Counted from the first letter of the stretch, positions 27,971 to 39,539 are shown. The stretch: DNA of 64,000 nucleotides from Clostridium sp. Marseille-Q2269 (GCF_943736985.1 NZ_CALSFS010000001.1:124001-188000); one strand, 5' to 3'. Notes: generated by a model from the sequence alone, not told the origin. Program-made: numbers and translations.

Positions 27971-29323
27971 GTGAATGAAAAATTAGCTACGAAAGATATA
28001 CATATTACAGGTAATTTTTTTATAGAAACTTGGGGTTGTCAAATGAATGAAGAAGATTCAGAAAAACTTTCAGGTATGTTAAAAAAAGAAGGTTATATAA
28101 GAACAGAAGAAAGAGAAAAAGCAGATTTAATAATATTTAATACTTGCTGTGTTAGAGAGAATGCAGAGCTTAAGGTCTATGGAAATTTAGGAATACTTAA
28201 AGGGTTAAAAGCTAAAAATCCAAATTTAATTATATCCGTTACCGGTTGCATGATGCAACAAGCAGGTATGGCAGAAACTATAAAAAAGAAATTTCCTTTT
28301 GTAGATATTATAATAGGAACTCATAATCTACATAATTTTATAAATTATTTAAATGAAGTTAAAAAGAAACATTCATCTATATTAAGAATACAAGAAAAAG
28401 AGGATATCATAATAGAAAATATGCCAATTGATAGAAAGAGTAGTATGAAAGCTTTTGTTACTATAATGTATGGATGCAATAATTTCTGCACTTATTGCAT
28501 AGTTCCTTATGTAAGAGGAAGAGAGAGAAGTAGAACTCCTGAAAATATAGAAGATGAAATAAAAAAACTAGTATCAGAAGGATATAAAGAAATAACGTTA
28601 CTTGGACAGAATGTAAACTCTTATGGTAAAGATTTAGAACCTAATGTTACTTTTGCACAGCTTTTAAAAAGAGTAAATACTATAGATGGATTAGAGAGAG
28701 TAAGATTTATGACTTCCCATCCAAAAGATCTAACAGATGATGTTATAGAAACTATTGTAGAATGTGATAAACTGTGTGAACAAATACATCTTCCAGTACA
28801 ATCTGGTTCTAGTAACATATTAAAGAAAATGAATAGACATTATGATAGAGAACAATATTTAGAAGTTGTATCTAAAATAAAAAAACTTATACCTAACGTA
28901 GCTCTTTCTACAGACATTATAGTGGGTTTCCCTGGAGAAACAGAGGAAGATTTTGAAGATACATTAAGTTTAGTAAAAACAGTGGAATATGATTCTGCTT
29001 TTACATTCTTATATTCTATAAGAAAGGGAACACCAGCTGCTAAATTTGAAGAACAAGTACCTGAAGATATTAAGCATAAAAGATTTAATAAGCTAGTGGA
29101 AGTAGTTAATGAAATAAGTGCTAATAAGAATAAAGCCTACGAAGGCAAGATAGAAGAAATTTTAGTAGAGGGAATTAGTAAAAACGATCCCCATAAATTA
29201 ATGGGTAGAACAAGAACAGGAAAACTTGTTAATTTTGTTGGCAATAAAGAGTCTATAGGAAAACTTGTTAATGTTAAAATAACAAAAGCCAATTCTTTTT
29301 CATTAACAGGAGAAGAAATTTAA
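27971..29323 (+). CDS. miaB: tRNA-2-methylthio-N6-dimethylallyladenosine synthase
   Basis: 450 residues. N-terminal UPF0004 domain with Cys23 ([11 protein letters not shown]), NTCCVRENA and VTGCMMQ coordinating one 4Fe-4S; radical [21 protein letters not shown]-terminal TRAM. It adds the methylthio group to i6A37 of tRNA, using the product of MiaA, encoded further along the same cluster. Start is GTG with GAGGTGAA upstream. A terminator separates it from mutS. Confidence 0.95.
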   Translation: MNEKLATKDIHITGNFFIETWGCQMNEEDSEKLSGMLKKEGYIRTEEREKADLIIFNTCCVRENAELKVYGNLGILKGLKAKNPNLIISVTGCMMQQAGMAETIKKKFPFVDIIIGTHNLHNFINYLNEVKKKHSSILRIQEKEDIIIENMPIDRKSSMKAFVTIMYGCNNFCTYCIVPYVRGRERSRTPENIEDEIKKLVSEGYKEITLLGQNVNSYGKDLEPNVTFAQLLKRVNTIDGLERVRFMTSHPKDLTDDVIETIVECDKLCEQIHLPVQSGSSNILKKMNRHYDREQYLEVVSKIKKLIPNVALSTDIIVGFPGETEEDFEDTLSLVKTVEYDSAFTFLYSIRKGTPAAKFEEQVPEDIKHKRFNKLVEVVNEISANKNKAYEGKIEEILVEGISKNDPHKLMGRTRTGKLVNFVGNKESIGKLVNVKITKANSFSLTGEEI

Positions 29324-29333
29324 ATATATATTT

Positions 29334-29366
29334 TTAAAGCTCTTTATTTAAGAGCTTTTTTTAAAA
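29334..29366 (+). terminator. Terminator between miaB and mutS
   Basis: AAAGCTCTT pairs with AAGAGCTTT, with T7 tail, 40 bases before mutS. Confidence 0.85.
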
Positions 29367-29404
29367 GATTAAATTTAAAATAGATATTCTAAGGAGGATA
29401 AAAT

Positions 29405-32140
29405 ATGGGATTAACTCCAATGATGAGACAATATTTAGATGTAAAGGAAAACTGCAAAGATTGCATATTATTCTTTAGATTAGGTGATTTTTATGAAATG
29501 TTTTTTGAAGATGCTAAAATTGCTTCTAAAGAATTAGAATTAGTACTAACAGGAAGAGATTGTGGATTAGAACAAAGAGCTCCTATGTGTGGAATTCCTT
29601 ATCATGCTGCCAATGCTTATATAGGTAGATTAGTAAGCGCAGGTTATAAAATAGCTATATGTGAACAATTAGAAGATCCTTCAGCTGCTAAAGGTATAGT
29701 GAAAAGAGGGATTATAAAGATAATTACACCAGGCACCTATACTGATTCTTCATTTTTGGAAGAAAATAAGAACAATTATATAATGAGTTTTTATTTAGAA
29801 GACAATATTTGTTCTATGAGTTTTGCAGATATATCCACAGGTGAGTTTAATTGTACTCATAGTAATTTTAAAGAAGCCTTAGTATTAGATGAAATATCAA
29901 AATTTACTCCTCTTGAGATTATTTTAGATGAAAATATCAATGAAAATTTTATATGCACTATAAAAGAAAGATTTCCTAACATATCTATAAGTAAAATAAA
30001 AGAAGAAAATTTTAGCCATAATATAGATGAGAATTTGAAAAGTCAATTTAACAATTTTAAAAAAAATGAGTATGAAACTATAGTAAAAAAATCTTGTAAT
30101 GGTCTTTTATATTATATATTTCATACTCAAAAAAATATTTTATCTAATATTAATAAAATAAACTATTACAACATAATAGACTATTTGACTATAGATGTAA
30201 ATTCAAGAAGAAATTTAGAAATAACAGAAAATTTAAGGGAAAAAACTAAAAAAGGATCTCTTCTATGGGTATTAGATAAAACTAATACAGCTATGGGTGG
30301 AAGGCAATTGAGAAGATGGATAGAACAGCCTCTTATAAATAAAAATGCTATAGAAAACAGATTAAATGCTGTAGAAGAATTATTGAATAATCTATCCTCA
30401 CAAGAAGATTTAAAAGAAAATTTAAAATCTATATATGATATAGAAAGAATAGTAGGTAAAGTAGCTTCTAAAAGCGTTAATGCTAAAGAGCTTATATCTT
30501 TAAGATGTTCTATAAGTAAAGTTCCTTTTATAAAAAAATGCTTATCAAATTTTAAAAGTGATTTATTTTTAAATATGGAAGAAAATATTGATACTCTAGA
30601 AGATATTACCGAGTTGTTAAATAAATCTTTATTAGATAATCCTTCTTTATCAGTAAAAGAAGGTAACATAATAAAAGAAGGGTTTAATGAAGAGGTAGAT
30701 TCTCTAAGAGAAGGGAAATCTAACGGTAAAAAATGGATTGCATCTTTAGAACAAAAAGAAAGAGAAGAAACAGGAATAAAATCATTAAAAGTTAGTTATA
30801 ATAAAGTTTTTGGTTATTTTATAGAAGTTACAAAAGCAAATTTAAGTTTAGTACCAGAAGGAAGATACATAAGAAAGCAAACTTTATCTAATGCAGAAAG
30901 GTATATTACTCCTGAACTTAAAGAAATGGAAGAAAAAATATTAGGCGCAGAAGAAAAACTTATAGATATAGAATATAAGCTTTTTACTAATATAAGAGAT
31001 CTTATAGAAGAAAATATAGATAGAATGCAAAAATCTGCAAGCATAATATCAGATATAGATTGTTTATGTTCCTTAGCTACTGTAGCTATAGATAATAACT
31101 ATAAAAAGCCTATTATAAATGCTAAGGATGAAATTCATATAGAAGAAGGTAGACACCCTGTAGTAGAAAAAGTTATACCTAAAGGTGAATTTGTATCTAA
31201 TGATAGCCTAATAGATATAAAAGAAAATCAACTTATATTAATAACAGGTCCTAATATGGCCGGTAAATCTACTTATATGAGACAGGTAGCATTAATTACA
31301 ATTATGGCTCAAATAGGAAGTTTTGTTCCTGCTAAGTCTGCCAATATTTCTATATGCGATAAGATATTTACAAGAATAGGAGCTTCAGATGATCTAGCTG
31401 CTGGTAAAAGTACATTTATGGTAGAAATGTGGGAAGTTTCTAATATATTAAAGAATGCTACCCCAAAAAGCTTAGTACTTTTAGACGAAGTTGGTAGGGG
31501 AACTAGCACCTATGATGGATTAAGTATAGCTTGGGCTGTTATAGAATACATATGTAATAATAAAGATTTAAGGTGTAAAACTTTATTTGCAACCCACTAT
31601 CATGAGCTAACAAAACTTGAAAATACTATAAACGGTGTGAAAAATTATTCTGTATCTGTGTCAGAATTAGAAAATGAAATAGTGTTTTTAAGAAAAATAA
31701 TAAGGGGCGGAGCAGACCAATCCTATGGTATAGAGGTGGCTAAACTAGCAGGCTTACCTTCTCCTGTAATTACTAGAGCTAAAGAAATATTAAATAATAT
31801 TGAAAACAATAAAGCGGATAGTATAAAAGGGCCAGAAGATTCATTTAGCATTAAAAATAAATGTGGAACTACACAATGTAGTGATTCAGCTAAAGTTAAT
31901 AATACTATTAGAGATAATAAAAATACCAAAGAGAATTCTTCTACTAATAAAAAACAGGTTAATTTTCAGGAGAATATAAAAAATCAAGTGGCAGTAGATT
32001 CTCTTCAGTTGAACTTTGAATATATAAGGAAAGATAACTTAATTGAAGAAATTAAAAATATAGATATACTCAAAATGACTCCTATGGAAGGTTTTAATAA
32101 ATTATATGATATAATAAATAAAACAAAAGATATGGATTAA
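29405..32140 (+). CDS. mutS: DNA mismatch repair protein MutS
   Basis: 911 residues. N-terminal mismatch-recognition FYEMFFEDA (Phe-Tyr-Glu reads the mismatch), core and clamp domains, ATPase with P-loop GPNMAGKST at about 615, [14 protein letters not shown], and a signature THYHEL. A Ser/Asn/Lys-rich linker of about 60 residues (about 800-860) precedes the C-terminal dimerisation end; it is longer than in many MutS proteins. Partner of MutL, next gene. AGGAGG precedes the ATG. Confidence 0.96.
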   Translation: MGLTPMMRQYLDVKENCKDCILFFRLGDFYEMFFEDAKIASKELELVLTGRDCGLEQRAPMCGIPYHAANAYIGRLVSAGYKIAICEQLEDPSAAKGIVKRGIIKIITPGTYTDSSFLEENKNNYIMSFYLEDNICSMSFADISTGEFNCTHSNFKEALVLDEISKFTPLEIILDENINENFICTIKERFPNISISKIKEENFSHNIDENLKSQFNNFKKNEYETIVKKSCNGLLYYIFHTQKNILSNINKINYYNIIDYLTIDVNSRRNLEITENLREKTKKGSLLWVLDKTNTAMGGRQLRRWIEQPLINKNAIENRLNAVEELLNNLSSQEDLKENLKSIYDIERIVGKVASKSVNAKELISLRCSISKVPFIKKCLSNFKSDLFLNMEENIDTLEDITELLNKSLLDNPSLSVKEGNIIKEGFNEEVDSLREGKSNGKKWIASLEQKEREETGIKSLKVSYNKVFGYFIEVTKANLSLVPEGRYIRKQTLSNAERYITPELKEMEEKILGAEEKLIDIEYKLFTNIRDLIEENIDRMQKSASIISDIDCLCSLATVAIDNNYKKPIINAKDEIHIEEGRHPVVEKVIPKGEFVSNDSLIDIKENQLILITGPNMAGKSTYMRQVALITIMAQIGSFVPAKSANISICDKIFTRIGASDDLAAGKSTFMVEMWEVSNILKNATPKSLVLLDEVGRGTSTYDGLSIAWAVIEYICNNKDLRCKTLFATHYHELTKLENTINGVKNYSVSVSELENEIVFLRKIIRGGADQSYGIEVAKLAGLPSPVITRAKEILNNIENNKADSIKGPEDSFSIKNKCGTTQCSDSAKVNNTIRDNKNTKENSSTNKKQVNFQENIKNQVAVDSLQLNFEYIRKDNLIEEIKNIDILKMTPMEGFNKLYDIINKTKDMD

Positions 32141-32257
32141 AAAAACACTCTTATATAACCCATATTTAGTATGTGTAACTGTTGTAATTATTTAGCTTAG
32201 TATGGCTAATTAATACTGCTAAGCTATACAATAAAATATAATTTATGTGGTGATTTA

Positions 32258-34246
32258 ATGAGAAAAATAAATTTATTGGATTTAGAAACTACAAATAAAA
32301 TAGCTGCAGGAGAGGTCATAGAAAGACCTTTCTCTGTGGTAAAAGAATTGGTAGAAAACAGCATAGATGCTGGAGCAAAGAATATAACTATAGAAATAAA
32401 GGAAGGAGGACAGAACTTTATAAAAATAATAGATGATGGAGAAGGGATTTATCCTATTGATATCAAGAATGCTTTTCTTCCTCATGCTACAAGTAAAATA
32501 AATTCTATAGAAGACATATATATAATAAATACTATGGGTTTTAGAGGTGAAGCATTGGCCAGCATTTCTTCTGTATCAAAAATTAGACTTAAAAGTAGGG
32601 TGGCATCATATAATTTTGGAAAAGAAATCTATATAGAAGGTGGAAAAATAGAATATTTAAAGGATACAGGCTGTAATGTAGGTACTACAATAGAAGTTTC
32701 AGATTTGTTTTATAATGTTCCTGCAAGGCTTAAATTTTTAAAAAGTGCTAGAAGTGATAGTACTGCTATATCGGACATAGTAAATAGGTTTATATTAGCA
32801 CATCCAGATATATCTTTTAATTTGATAAATAATGGAAAGCAGAGTATAAGAAACTATGCTTCCGGAAATCTAATAGATGCTATACGATGTGTATATACTA
32901 AAAAAATTAGTGAAAATCTTATAAATTTTGAGAGCCATGGAGACATAATATCTGTATATGGATTCATAGGTAAACCTGAAATAAGCCGAAAAAGTAGGAA
33001 TAATCAAAGTATATTTGTAAATAAGCGGTATGTTAAAAGTAAGTTTATAACTGCTGCAGTAGAAAATGCATTTAAATCTTTTTTAACCGTAAACAGTTAT
33101 CCCTTCTTTGTAATATTTATAGATATTTTTCCAGAATATATTGATGTCAATGTACATCCTACTAAATCAGAGGTTAAATTTAAAGATGAAAGAGCTATGT
33201 TTAAAGCTATATTTGATGCAGTTCATGAGGCTATACAAGATGAATTAAAAGAATCTTTTACTAACTTTTTTAATAAAGAAGATATCAATATATATGATTC
33301 TGAAAAATCTATAGCTGAAACTATAAAAACAAATGAAGAAGTACAAATTCCATTAGATTTAAATAACAATAATAAAATTGATATTTTTGGTAATAATATA
33401 AATAACTTAGACAATAATTCAGTTAAAAATACAAATGAGAAAATTCCTCAAATCAATGACAATAAAACTTACAGTAATGGTTGTAAAAAAGATGCAGTAT
33501 TTTCCCAAAATAAAGATGAATATGCAAATGCGTATACTGAAAATTCCTATAATATAAAAGAAGACACATTGCAACAGGATAATAAAAATTTTAAAAACAC
33601 ATATGAAGAGCACAATGATATTGATAAATCTAATACAAACATCAAAGAAAATAGTTCTAATAATTCTTATATGGATATGAAAATAATAGGACAGTTCAAT
33701 AATACCTACATATTAATAGAAAAGGATAAAGAACTATATATAATAGATCAACATGCGGCTCATGAAAAAGTATTATTTGAAAAATTTAAATCTGAAATAG
33801 AAAAGGGATATGTAATAAGTCAAATTCTATTATCGCCTGTAGTTATAGAGCTATCTGAAGATGAATTTAATATATACAGAGAAAATAAAGATATATTTCA
33901 AAAGTCAGGTTTTAAAGTTGAAGTTTTTGGAGAATGTACTATAAATATAAAAGAAGTACCTTTGATATTAGGTAAGCCCAACATAGAAAGTCTTTTTATG
34001 GATATACTTTATAATTTAAAAAATATGAAAACAAAAGAAAGTTCAACAATAAAGTATAATGCTATTGCAACCTTAGCGTGTAAATCTGCAGTGAAGGCTA
34101 ACGATAATTTAAAAACTGAAGAAATAAAAAAATTAATAGAAGATATGCTCACATTAAATGATCCATATACTTGTCCCCATGGTAGACCTACTATAATTAA
34201 ATTCACACTAAAAGATTTAGAAAAAAAATTCAAAAGAATACAATAG
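32258..34246 (+). CDS. mutL: DNA mismatch repair endonuclease MutL
   Basis: 662 residues. N-terminal GHKL ATPase with ELVENSIDAGA and GFRGEAL; Asn/Asp/Lys-rich linker about 350-465; C-terminal domain with the endonuclease motif DQHAAHEKVLFE and the zinc-site CPHGRPT. So it is of the nicking type, as expected for organisms without MutH. Immediately followed by miaA, 14 bases away. Confidence 0.96.
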   Translation: MRKINLLDLETTNKIAAGEVIERPFSVVKELVENSIDAGAKNITIEIKEGGQNFIKIIDDGEGIYPIDIKNAFLPHATSKINSIEDIYIINTMGFRGEALASISSVSKIRLKSRVASYNFGKEIYIEGGKIEYLKDTGCNVGTTIEVSDLFYNVPARLKFLKSARSDSTAISDIVNRFILAHPDISFNLINNGKQSIRNYASGNLIDAIRCVYTKKISENLINFESHGDIISVYGFIGKPEISRKSRNNQSIFVNKRYVKSKFITAAVENAFKSFLTVNSYPFFVIFIDIFPEYIDVNVHPTKSEVKFKDERAMFKAIFDAVHEAIQDELKESFTNFFNKEDINIYDSEKSIAETIKTNEEVQIPLDLNNNNKIDIFGNNINNLDNNSVKNTNEKIPQINDNKTYSNGCKKDAVFSQNKDEYANAYTENSYNIKEDTLQQDNKNFKNTYEEHNDIDKSNTNIKENSSNNSYMDMKIIGQFNNTYILIEKDKELYIIDQHAAHEKVLFEKFKSEIEKGYVISQILLSPVVIELSEDEFNIYRENKDIFQKSGFKVEVFGECTINIKEVPLILGKPNIESLFMDILYNLKNMKTKESSTIKYNAIATLACKSAVKANDNLKTEEIKKLIEDMLTLNDPYTCPHGRPTIIKFTLKDLEKKFKRIQ

Positions 34247-34260
34247 GGAGATATATATAA

Positions 34261-35196
34261 ATGATACACTTATTAATACTTGCAGGTCCTACAGCCGTAG
34301 GGAAAACAGATATATCTATAAAACTTGCACAAAAGTTAAATGGAGAAATAATATCAGCTGATTCTATGCAAATTTATAAATATATGGATATAGGATCAGC
34401 TAAAATAACAAAAGAAGAAATGAAAGGTATAAGGCATCATCTTATAGATGTGGTTGAGCCACACGAAGAATTCAATGTGGCTTCATTTAAATCTTTAGCA
34501 GGGAACGCTATAAAAGATATATGGAGGAGAGGTAAACTTCCTATAATAGCAGGCGGTACAGGTTTGTATATAAATTCTTTAATTTATAATTATGATTTTA
34601 CAGATGCTGATAGGGATGATAATTATAGAGAATATCTTACTAAGCTGGCTGAAGATAAAGGTAGAGAATATGTTCATAACTTATTAAAAGATATAGATGA
34701 GGAATCTTATAATAAACTATATCCTAACGATTTGAAAAGAGTTGTTAGAGCATTAGAAGTATATAAAATTACAGGTAAATCTATAAGTGAATATACAAAA
34801 GAAAATGAAAAAAAATTATATGATATTCCATACAATGTAGACTATTTTGTTTTAAATATGAATAGAACTGTACTCTACGAAAGAATTAACAAAAGAGTTG
34901 ATCTAATGATGGATAAGGGTCTAATTGAAGAAGTACAAAAATTAGATTCTATGGGCTATACTCCAGATATGCAATCCATGAAAGGTATCGGGTATAAAGA
35001 AATTTTATTTTATTTAAAGGGGAATATTACACTAGATGAAGCTATTTATTTAATAAAAAAAGGAAGCCGAAATTATGCTAAAAGACAACTTACTTGGTTT
35101 CGAAAAGATAAAAGAGCTATATGGATAGATAAAGATAATTATAGCTATGAAGAGGACATTGTGGATGAAATTATAAAAATGGTAAGATATAAATAA
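34261..35196 (+). CDS. miaA: tRNA dimethylallyltransferase
   Basis: 311 residues with P-loop [25 protein letters not shown] and [10 protein letters not shown]. Makes i6A37 in tRNAs reading UNN codons from DMAPP, the substrate of MiaB. Note that IspH, also in this window, supplies DMAPP. GGGAG precedes the ATG. Confidence 0.95.
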   Translation: MIHLLILAGPTAVGKTDISIKLAQKLNGEIISADSMQIYKYMDIGSAKITKEEMKGIRHHLIDVVEPHEEFNVASFKSLAGNAIKDIWRRGKLPIIAGGTGLYINSLIYNYDFTDADRDDNYREYLTKLAEDKGREYVHNLLKDIDEESYNKLYPNDLKRVVRALEVYKITGKSISEYTKENEKKLYDIPYNVDYFVLNMNRTVLYERINKRVDLMMDKGLIEEVQKLDSMGYTPDMQSMKGIGYKEILFYLKGNITLDEAIYLIKKGSRNYAKRQLTWFRKDKRAIWIDKDNYSYEEDIVDEIIKMVRYK

Positions 35197-35281
35197 AATT
35201 AAAAGGATTTTTAATTTATTTATAGAACTATATAAGAATAAGTCTCTAATTATTTGTAATTTTTTAGGAGGGAAAGGTTAT

Positions 35282-35539
35282 ATGACTAAAGTTGTTAATA
35301 ATCTACAAGATATATTTTTAAATGGTGCTCGAAAAAATAGAATCCCTGTTACCATATATTTAACCAACGGATTTCAATTAAAGGGATTTGTTAAAGGTTT
35401 TGATAATTTTACAGTAATATTAGATTCAGACGGAAAACAAATGATGATATATAAACATGCTATATCTACAATTAACCCAGCAAAACCATTGTTATTTGTA
35501 CAAAATCCTAATGGGGATAATTATAAAGATAGAGAATAG
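35282..35539 (+). CDS. hfq: RNA chaperone Hfq
   Basis: 85 residues covering the whole Sm fold, with [17 protein letters not shown] and the Sm2 motif YKHAIST. Forms a hexameric RNA-binding ring. AGGAGGGAAAGG precedes the ATG. Clostridial position after miaA is conserved. The terminator stem overlaps its stop codon. Confidence 0.95.
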   Translation: MTKVVNNLQDIFLNGARKNRIPVTIYLTNGFQLKGFVKGFDNFTVILDSDGKQMMIYKHAISTINPAKPLLFVQNPNGDNYKDRE

Positions 35540-35564
35540 GTCAATTGCCTATTCTTTTTTTATA
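35529..35564 (+). terminator. Terminator of hfq, overlapping the stop codon
   Basis: AGAATAGG pairs with CCTATTCT with a T7 tail; the TAG stop lies in the left arm. Confidence 0.85.
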
Positions 35565-35639
35565 TGTTAATATATACAATGTTAGATAATACTACATATT
35601 TATTATGTTGTTTACATATAGAGGAGGATGGAAACAAAA

Positions 35640-36923
35640 ATGCTACATATAACAAAAGATACTCTTAAATATATATATGATATAGATCCTAAGACTTTAG
35701 ATTTATATGAAAAAACTGTACAAGATATTAAAGATCAATTTGAAAAATATGATGAAATAAGAGAATTTAATCAACTAAAAGTTTTAAATGCACTTCAAGA
35801 AGAGAGAGTTAGTGAATCCCACTTTACAAATTCCACCGGTTACGGTTACGGAGATATAGGAAGAGATACTTTGGATAGAGTTTATTCTAGAGTGTTTAAC
35901 ACAGAGAGTGCTTTAGTAAGACCCCATTTTGTAAATGGTACTCATGCTATTGGAGCTGCTTTGTTTGGAAATTTGAGACCTAAAGATACTATGTTATCTG
36001 TATGTGGAAAACCATATGACACATTACATAATATAATAGGTATAGAAGGGACAGCAAACATAGGTTCTTTAAAAGATTTTGATGTTAAATATAAGCAAAT
36101 AAATTTAAAAGAAGATGGTACTATAAATTACAAAGAAATAGAAAAAGTTTTAAAAGAAGATACTTCAATAAAACTTGTACATATTCAACGTTCTACAGGA
36201 TACGGTTGGAGAAAAGCTCTTCTTATATGTGAAATAGAAAAGTTGATTAGTTTTATAAAATCTATAAGAAAAAATATTATATGTTTTGTAGATAACTGTT
36301 ATGGTGAATTTATAGATACTAAAGAGCCAACAGATGTAGGAGCCGATCTAGTTGCAGGATCTTTAATTAAAAATATAGGTGGTGGAATAGCCCCTACAGG
36401 AGGATATATAGCTGGTAAAGAAAAATATGTAACTCAAGCTGCTTATAGATTAACTACTCCTGGTATAGGAGGAGAATGTGGTTCTACATTTGGAGTAGTT
36501 AGACAAATGTATCAAGGTTTGTTTTTAGCTCCACATATAGCTATGGAGGCTGTTAAAGGAGCTGTATTTTGCTCAAGAATAATGGAATTAGCAGGATTTG
36601 ATGTACTACCAAAGTATAATGATGACAGAAGCGACATAATTCAAGCTATTAAATTTAATGATAAAGAAAAACTCATAAATTTTTGTAAGGGAATCCAACA
36701 AGGTTCTCCAGTAGATTCCTTTGTTTCTTGTGAACCATGGGATATGCCAGGGTATAAAGATCAAGTAATTATGGCAGCAGGGGCATTTATTCAAGGTTCT
36801 TCTATAGAACTATCTGCAGATGCTCCTATAAGAGAGCCATTTATAGCATATCTACAAGGTGGTCTTACTTTCGATCACGCTAAAATAGGTATTCTAATAT
36901 CTTTATCTAAAATATTAAAATAA
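35640..36923 (+). CDS. Methionine gamma-lyase-like PLP enzyme (YnbB, 'aluminium resistance' family)
   Basis: Starts at ATG 35640 (MLHITKDTL), 10 to 15 bases after GAGGAGG; an in-frame ATG at 35628 abuts the ribosome site. About 427 residues. Fold type I PLP enzyme with ESHFTNSTGYGYGDIGRD and the family's SLIKNIGGG, with the PLP lysine. The YnbB family is related to cystathionine/methionine gamma-lyases, but substrate is unproved. Ordered after hfq in clostridia. Confidence 0.8.
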   Translation: MLHITKDTLKYIYDIDPKTLDLYEKTVQDIKDQFEKYDEIREFNQLKVLNALQEERVSESHFTNSTGYGYGDIGRDTLDRVYSRVFNTESALVRPHFVNGTHAIGAALFGNLRPKDTMLSVCGKPYDTLHNIIGIEGTANIGSLKDFDVKYKQINLKEDGTINYKEIEKVLKEDTSIKLVHIQRSTGYGWRKALLICEIEKLISFIKSIRKNIICFVDNCYGEFIDTKEPTDVGADLVAGSLIKNIGGGIAPTGGYIAGKEKYVTQAAYRLTTPGIGGECGSTFGVVRQMYQGLFLAPHIAMEAVKGAVFCSRIMELAGFDVLPKYNDDRSDIIQAIKFNDKEKLINFCKGIQQGSPVDSFVSCEPWDMPGYKDQVIMAAGAFIQGSSIELSADAPIREPFIAYLQGGLTFDHAKIGILISLSKILK

Positions 36924-36937
36924 TAACTTTTTACGGG

Positions 36938-36984
36938 TTTAAAAGATGCACAGAAGTATTTAATCTTTTGTGCATCTTTTATTA
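36938..36984. terminator. Terminator between YnbB and lexA
   Basis: AAAAGATGCACA pairs with TGTGCATCTTTT; A/T runs on both sides suit both convergent genes. Confidence 0.88.
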
Positions 36985-37041
36985 ATAAACATATGTGAAA
37001 ATTATTTATAGCATATCTAATTTATTATATTGTAAGTGTCA

Positions 37042-37647
37042 TTAGTATTTTCTATAGATACCTACTAATCTTCCAATAATCTTACAGTCATCTAAAATTA
37101 TAGGTTTCATACTTTTATTTTCCGGTTGAAGTCTTATATAGGAACTTTCCTTAAAAAATCTTTTTAAGGTAGCTTCATTATCTATTAAAGCAACCACAAT
37201 ATCTCCATTATTAGCAGAATCGGTTTTTTCAATAATAGCTAGATCTCCATCTAATATCCCTGCTTCTATCATACTTTCTCCAGATACTTTCAACATAAAT
37301 AAATCTTTTGTATTTTTAACATAATCAATAGGTAATGGAAATATATCTTCTATATTTTCTATGGCTAAAATAGGATTACCTGCAGTTATAGTTCCAATAA
37401 TAGGAACATTTATAACTTCTTTTTTTGAGGTAGGATCAACAATTTCTATTGCTCTAGTTTTGCTGCTATCTCTCTTTATTAAACCTTCTTTTTCTAATCT
37501 TTTAAGATGAAAATGTACTGATGAAGTGGAACTTAAACCTACAGCTCTACAAATTTCTCTTACAGAAGGAGGATAGCCCTTTTCTTTAATCTGTAATTTT
37601 ATAAAATTATAAACTTCATTTTGTTTATCAATTCTGCCTTTATTCAT
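37042..37647 (-). CDS. lexA: LexA repressor of the SOS response
   Basis: 201 residues from ATG 37647 ([11 protein letters not shown]), after GAGGTGTG. N-terminal winged helix ([20 protein letters not shown]), hinge with the self-cleavage site (ITAGNPI, Ala-Gly), catalytic Ser in SGESMIEAG, and Lys in [13 protein letters not shown]. Represses DNA-damage genes until RecA triggers cleavage. A LexA-box-like sequence lies upstream (37704-37716), pointing to autoregulation. Confidence 0.95.
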   Translation of the reverse strand: MNKGRIDKQNEVYNFIKLQIKEKGYPPSVREICRAVGLSSTSSVHFHLKRLEKEGLIKRDSSKTRAIEIVDPTSKKEVINVPIIGTITAGNPILAIENIEDIFPLPIDYVKNTKDLFMLKVSGESMIEAGILDGDLAIIEKTDSANNGDIVVALIDNEATLKRFFKESSYIRLQPENKSMKPIILDDCKIIGRLVGIYRKY

Positions 37648-37703
37648 AATCACACCTCATTACTTAAATAATACTTAAATTATACCATAAAAATGGAAAG
37701 CTG

Positions 37704-37716
37704 CAAACTTATGTTC
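37704..37716. promoter_or_regulatory. Probable LexA box upstream of lexA
   Basis: CAAACTTATGTTC, one base from the GAAC-N4-GTTC core used by Gram-positive LexA, 57 bases upstream of the lexA start codon. Confidence 0.6.
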
Positions 37717-37973
37717 AAATAAATTATAATATATATGTATAAAGGTAAATATTTTTTTATAATGCGCAGAAACTATATTTTTGTTATAATAGTAAGGACA
37801 TTCTATAAGGGATGTTAGCTTATTATAATTTATATATAATACTATTTATATAAATAGTATCTTGTATATTTTTATTAAGCAAATAACATTATAATAATGT
37901 TAAAAAACGCCAATAATATAATCAGTTTATAATTTATAATAATATGCCATAAAGAAAGGTAGAGTGTAAATAT

Positions 37974-38447
37974 ATGAACAGAGAAACTTGTATTTTTGAT
38001 TATACTAAAAAATGTACTAACTGCGGACAATGCGAAGTCTGTGATTTAGACTCCAATAAAAAATGTGATAATTGTGGAGAATGTTTACAGAGAGAGGGAA
38101 TAGATACTAATGCTATACAGATTGATGATATAAAAGAAGATAAAAATTTTGTAAATAAAGATGATCTAGAAAAAGTTCTAAAAGAAGATGAGGAAGAATT
38201 AGAAAGTTCAAAACAGTTAGAAGAAGATATAAAAAATGATTTTTTAAATGAATCAGAGTTATTAAAGGATTATGATGAAGATTTTAAGGAGCAGGGACTA
38301 TATGCAATAGAAAATATAGATGGAGTACAAATAGAGTACATAGATGATGTAGATGGATTAGGTGAACTTATAGAGGATGAATCTAGATTAAAAAAAGTAG
38401 CTTATGAAGAGTTCCCAGGACTTATAAAAATCAGAGAAGATAAATAA
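37974..38447 (+). CDS. Cys-rich N-terminus, acidic hypothetical protein
   Basis: 157 residues. The first 40 carry two CxxCxxC clusters (Cys14, 17, 20 with Cys23; Cys31, 34, 37) plus Cys6, like a ferredoxin or zinc-ribbon-like knuckle. The rest is strongly acidic, with Asp/Glu-rich helical segments, ending in a compact YEEFPGLIKIRED. No family recognised. Starts 9 bases after AAAGG. Its own terminator follows. A metal-binding protein is likely; role unknown. Confidence 0.75.
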   Translation: MNRETCIFDYTKKCTNCGQCEVCDLDSNKKCDNCGECLQREGIDTNAIQIDDIKEDKNFVNKDDLEKVLKEDEEELESSKQLEEDIKNDFLNESELLKDYDEDFKEQGLYAIENIDGVQIEYIDDVDGLGELIEDESRLKKVAYEEFPGLIKIREDK

Positions 38448-38453
38448 ATTCAA

Positions 38454-38494
38454 GTGAAATTCATTATCATTTAATAAATGATAATGAATTTTAT
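38454..38494. terminator. Bidirectional terminator between 38447 and 38495
   Basis: AAATTCATTATCATTTA pairs with AAATGATAATGAATTT, T-rich on both sides. Confidence 0.88.
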
Positions 38495-39475
38495 TTATTC
38501 ATCACTCAAAGGATTAGATTTAATTGCCTCTCTTAATCTATCATTATCTACATGAGTATAAATTTGAGTAGTAGATATATTTTCATGTCCTAATATCATT
38601 TGCAAGCTCCTTATATCAACATCTCCATACTTATACATTAATGTAGCAGCTGTATGCCTTAATTTATGAGGAGAATATTTCTCTGTATCTAAACATGCTT
38701 TTTTTAAATATTTTTTTACTAACATTTCTACAGACCTTTTATTTATCCTTGTATAATTTTTACTTAAAAACAGAGCATCTTTATCTATTATTTTTTCTCC
38801 CATATCTTTTCTTGCTATTAAATAATTATTTAAAGTATTGATGCAAGCTTTATTAAGATATACAGTTCTTTCTTTATTTCCTTTACCTATAACAGTTAAC
38901 ACATCATTTTTAATATTAGATATATTTATACCACATAGTTCTGAAAGTCTTAAACCGCAATTTAAAAACATAGTTATTATACATGTATCTCGTTCTTTAA
39001 ACCTTCCATCTATAACTGATAAAAGTCTTTTGCTTTCATCTAATGTTAAATATACAGGATTTCTTTTGCTTATTTTAGGACTTTCTAGTTCTAGTGCAGG
39101 ATTCTCATTTATAATTTTAACTTTTCCTTGTAAAAATCTAAAAAATGATTTCAAAGTAGCTACCTTCCTAGCTTTAGCATAACTGCCATTATTTCTATAG
39201 TTTTCGACGAACGATATGAATGCAAACAAATCAGATAAAGATATATTCTTAATAATGTTATCATCTATATCTTTTATTTCTATGTCATTAAAATCTGTTT
39301 CTCCAGAAATCATATTTTTATATAATTTTAAAAATCTAAAAAACATAATTAAATCTAATTTGTAACTTTCAATTGTATTTTCAGATTTTCCTTTTATTGT
39401 CCTAAGATAATTTAAAAAATCATTTAATCTTTGTGGAAAATTTGAATTATATAATTGTTGAATATTATATTTCAT
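38495..39475 (-). CDS. Site-specific tyrosine recombinase, XerC/XerD-like
   Basis: 326 residues: N-terminal SAM-like core-binding domain and a catalytic domain with Arg in NCGLRLSEL, Lys in GKGNKERTV, HKLRHTAAT, LGHENISTT and the nucleophile Tyr in TQIYTHVD. A complete set. It could be a chromosomal dimer-resolving XerD-type enzyme or a stand-alone integrase. There is no element boundary or attachment site around it. Single gene with CTTCGCG operators upstream at 39513-39538. Confidence 0.9.
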   Translation of the reverse strand: MKYNIQQLYNSNFPQRLNDFLNYLRTIKGKSENTIESYKLDLIMFFRFLKLYKNMISGETDFNDIEIKDIDDNIIKNISLSDLFAFISFVENYRNNGSYAKARKVATLKSFFRFLQGKVKIINENPALELESPKISKRNPVYLTLDESKRLLSVIDGRFKERDTCIITMFLNCGLRLSELCGINISNIKNDVLTVIGKGNKERTVYLNKACINTLNNYLIARKDMGEKIIDKDALFLSKNYTRINKRSVEMLVKKYLKKACLDTEKYSPHKLRHTAATLMYKYGDVDIRSLQMILGHENISTTQIYTHVDNDRLREAIKSNPLSDE

Positions 39476-39512
39476 TGAAAATATGTACCTCCTTATCCTA
39501 AAAATAACAACA

Positions 39513-39538
39513 ACTTCGCGAAATTTATACTTCGCGAA
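39513..39538. promoter_or_regulatory. Tandem TTCGCGAA palindromes upstream of the recombinase gene
   Basis: ACTTCGCGAA at 39513-39522 and 39529-39538, two exact copies 16 bases apart, about 40 bases upstream of the start codon. CG-rich words are rare here. Candidate operator. Confidence 0.55.
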
Positions 39539-39539
39539 T

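Noticed and set aside
30181-30669. 162-codon minus-strand frame opposite mutS
   Set aside because: Shadow of mutS; no ribosome site.
38495-39475. Integrative element around the tyrosine recombinase
   Set aside because: No direct repeats, tRNA or cargo genes; XerD-like and flanked by housekeeping genes.
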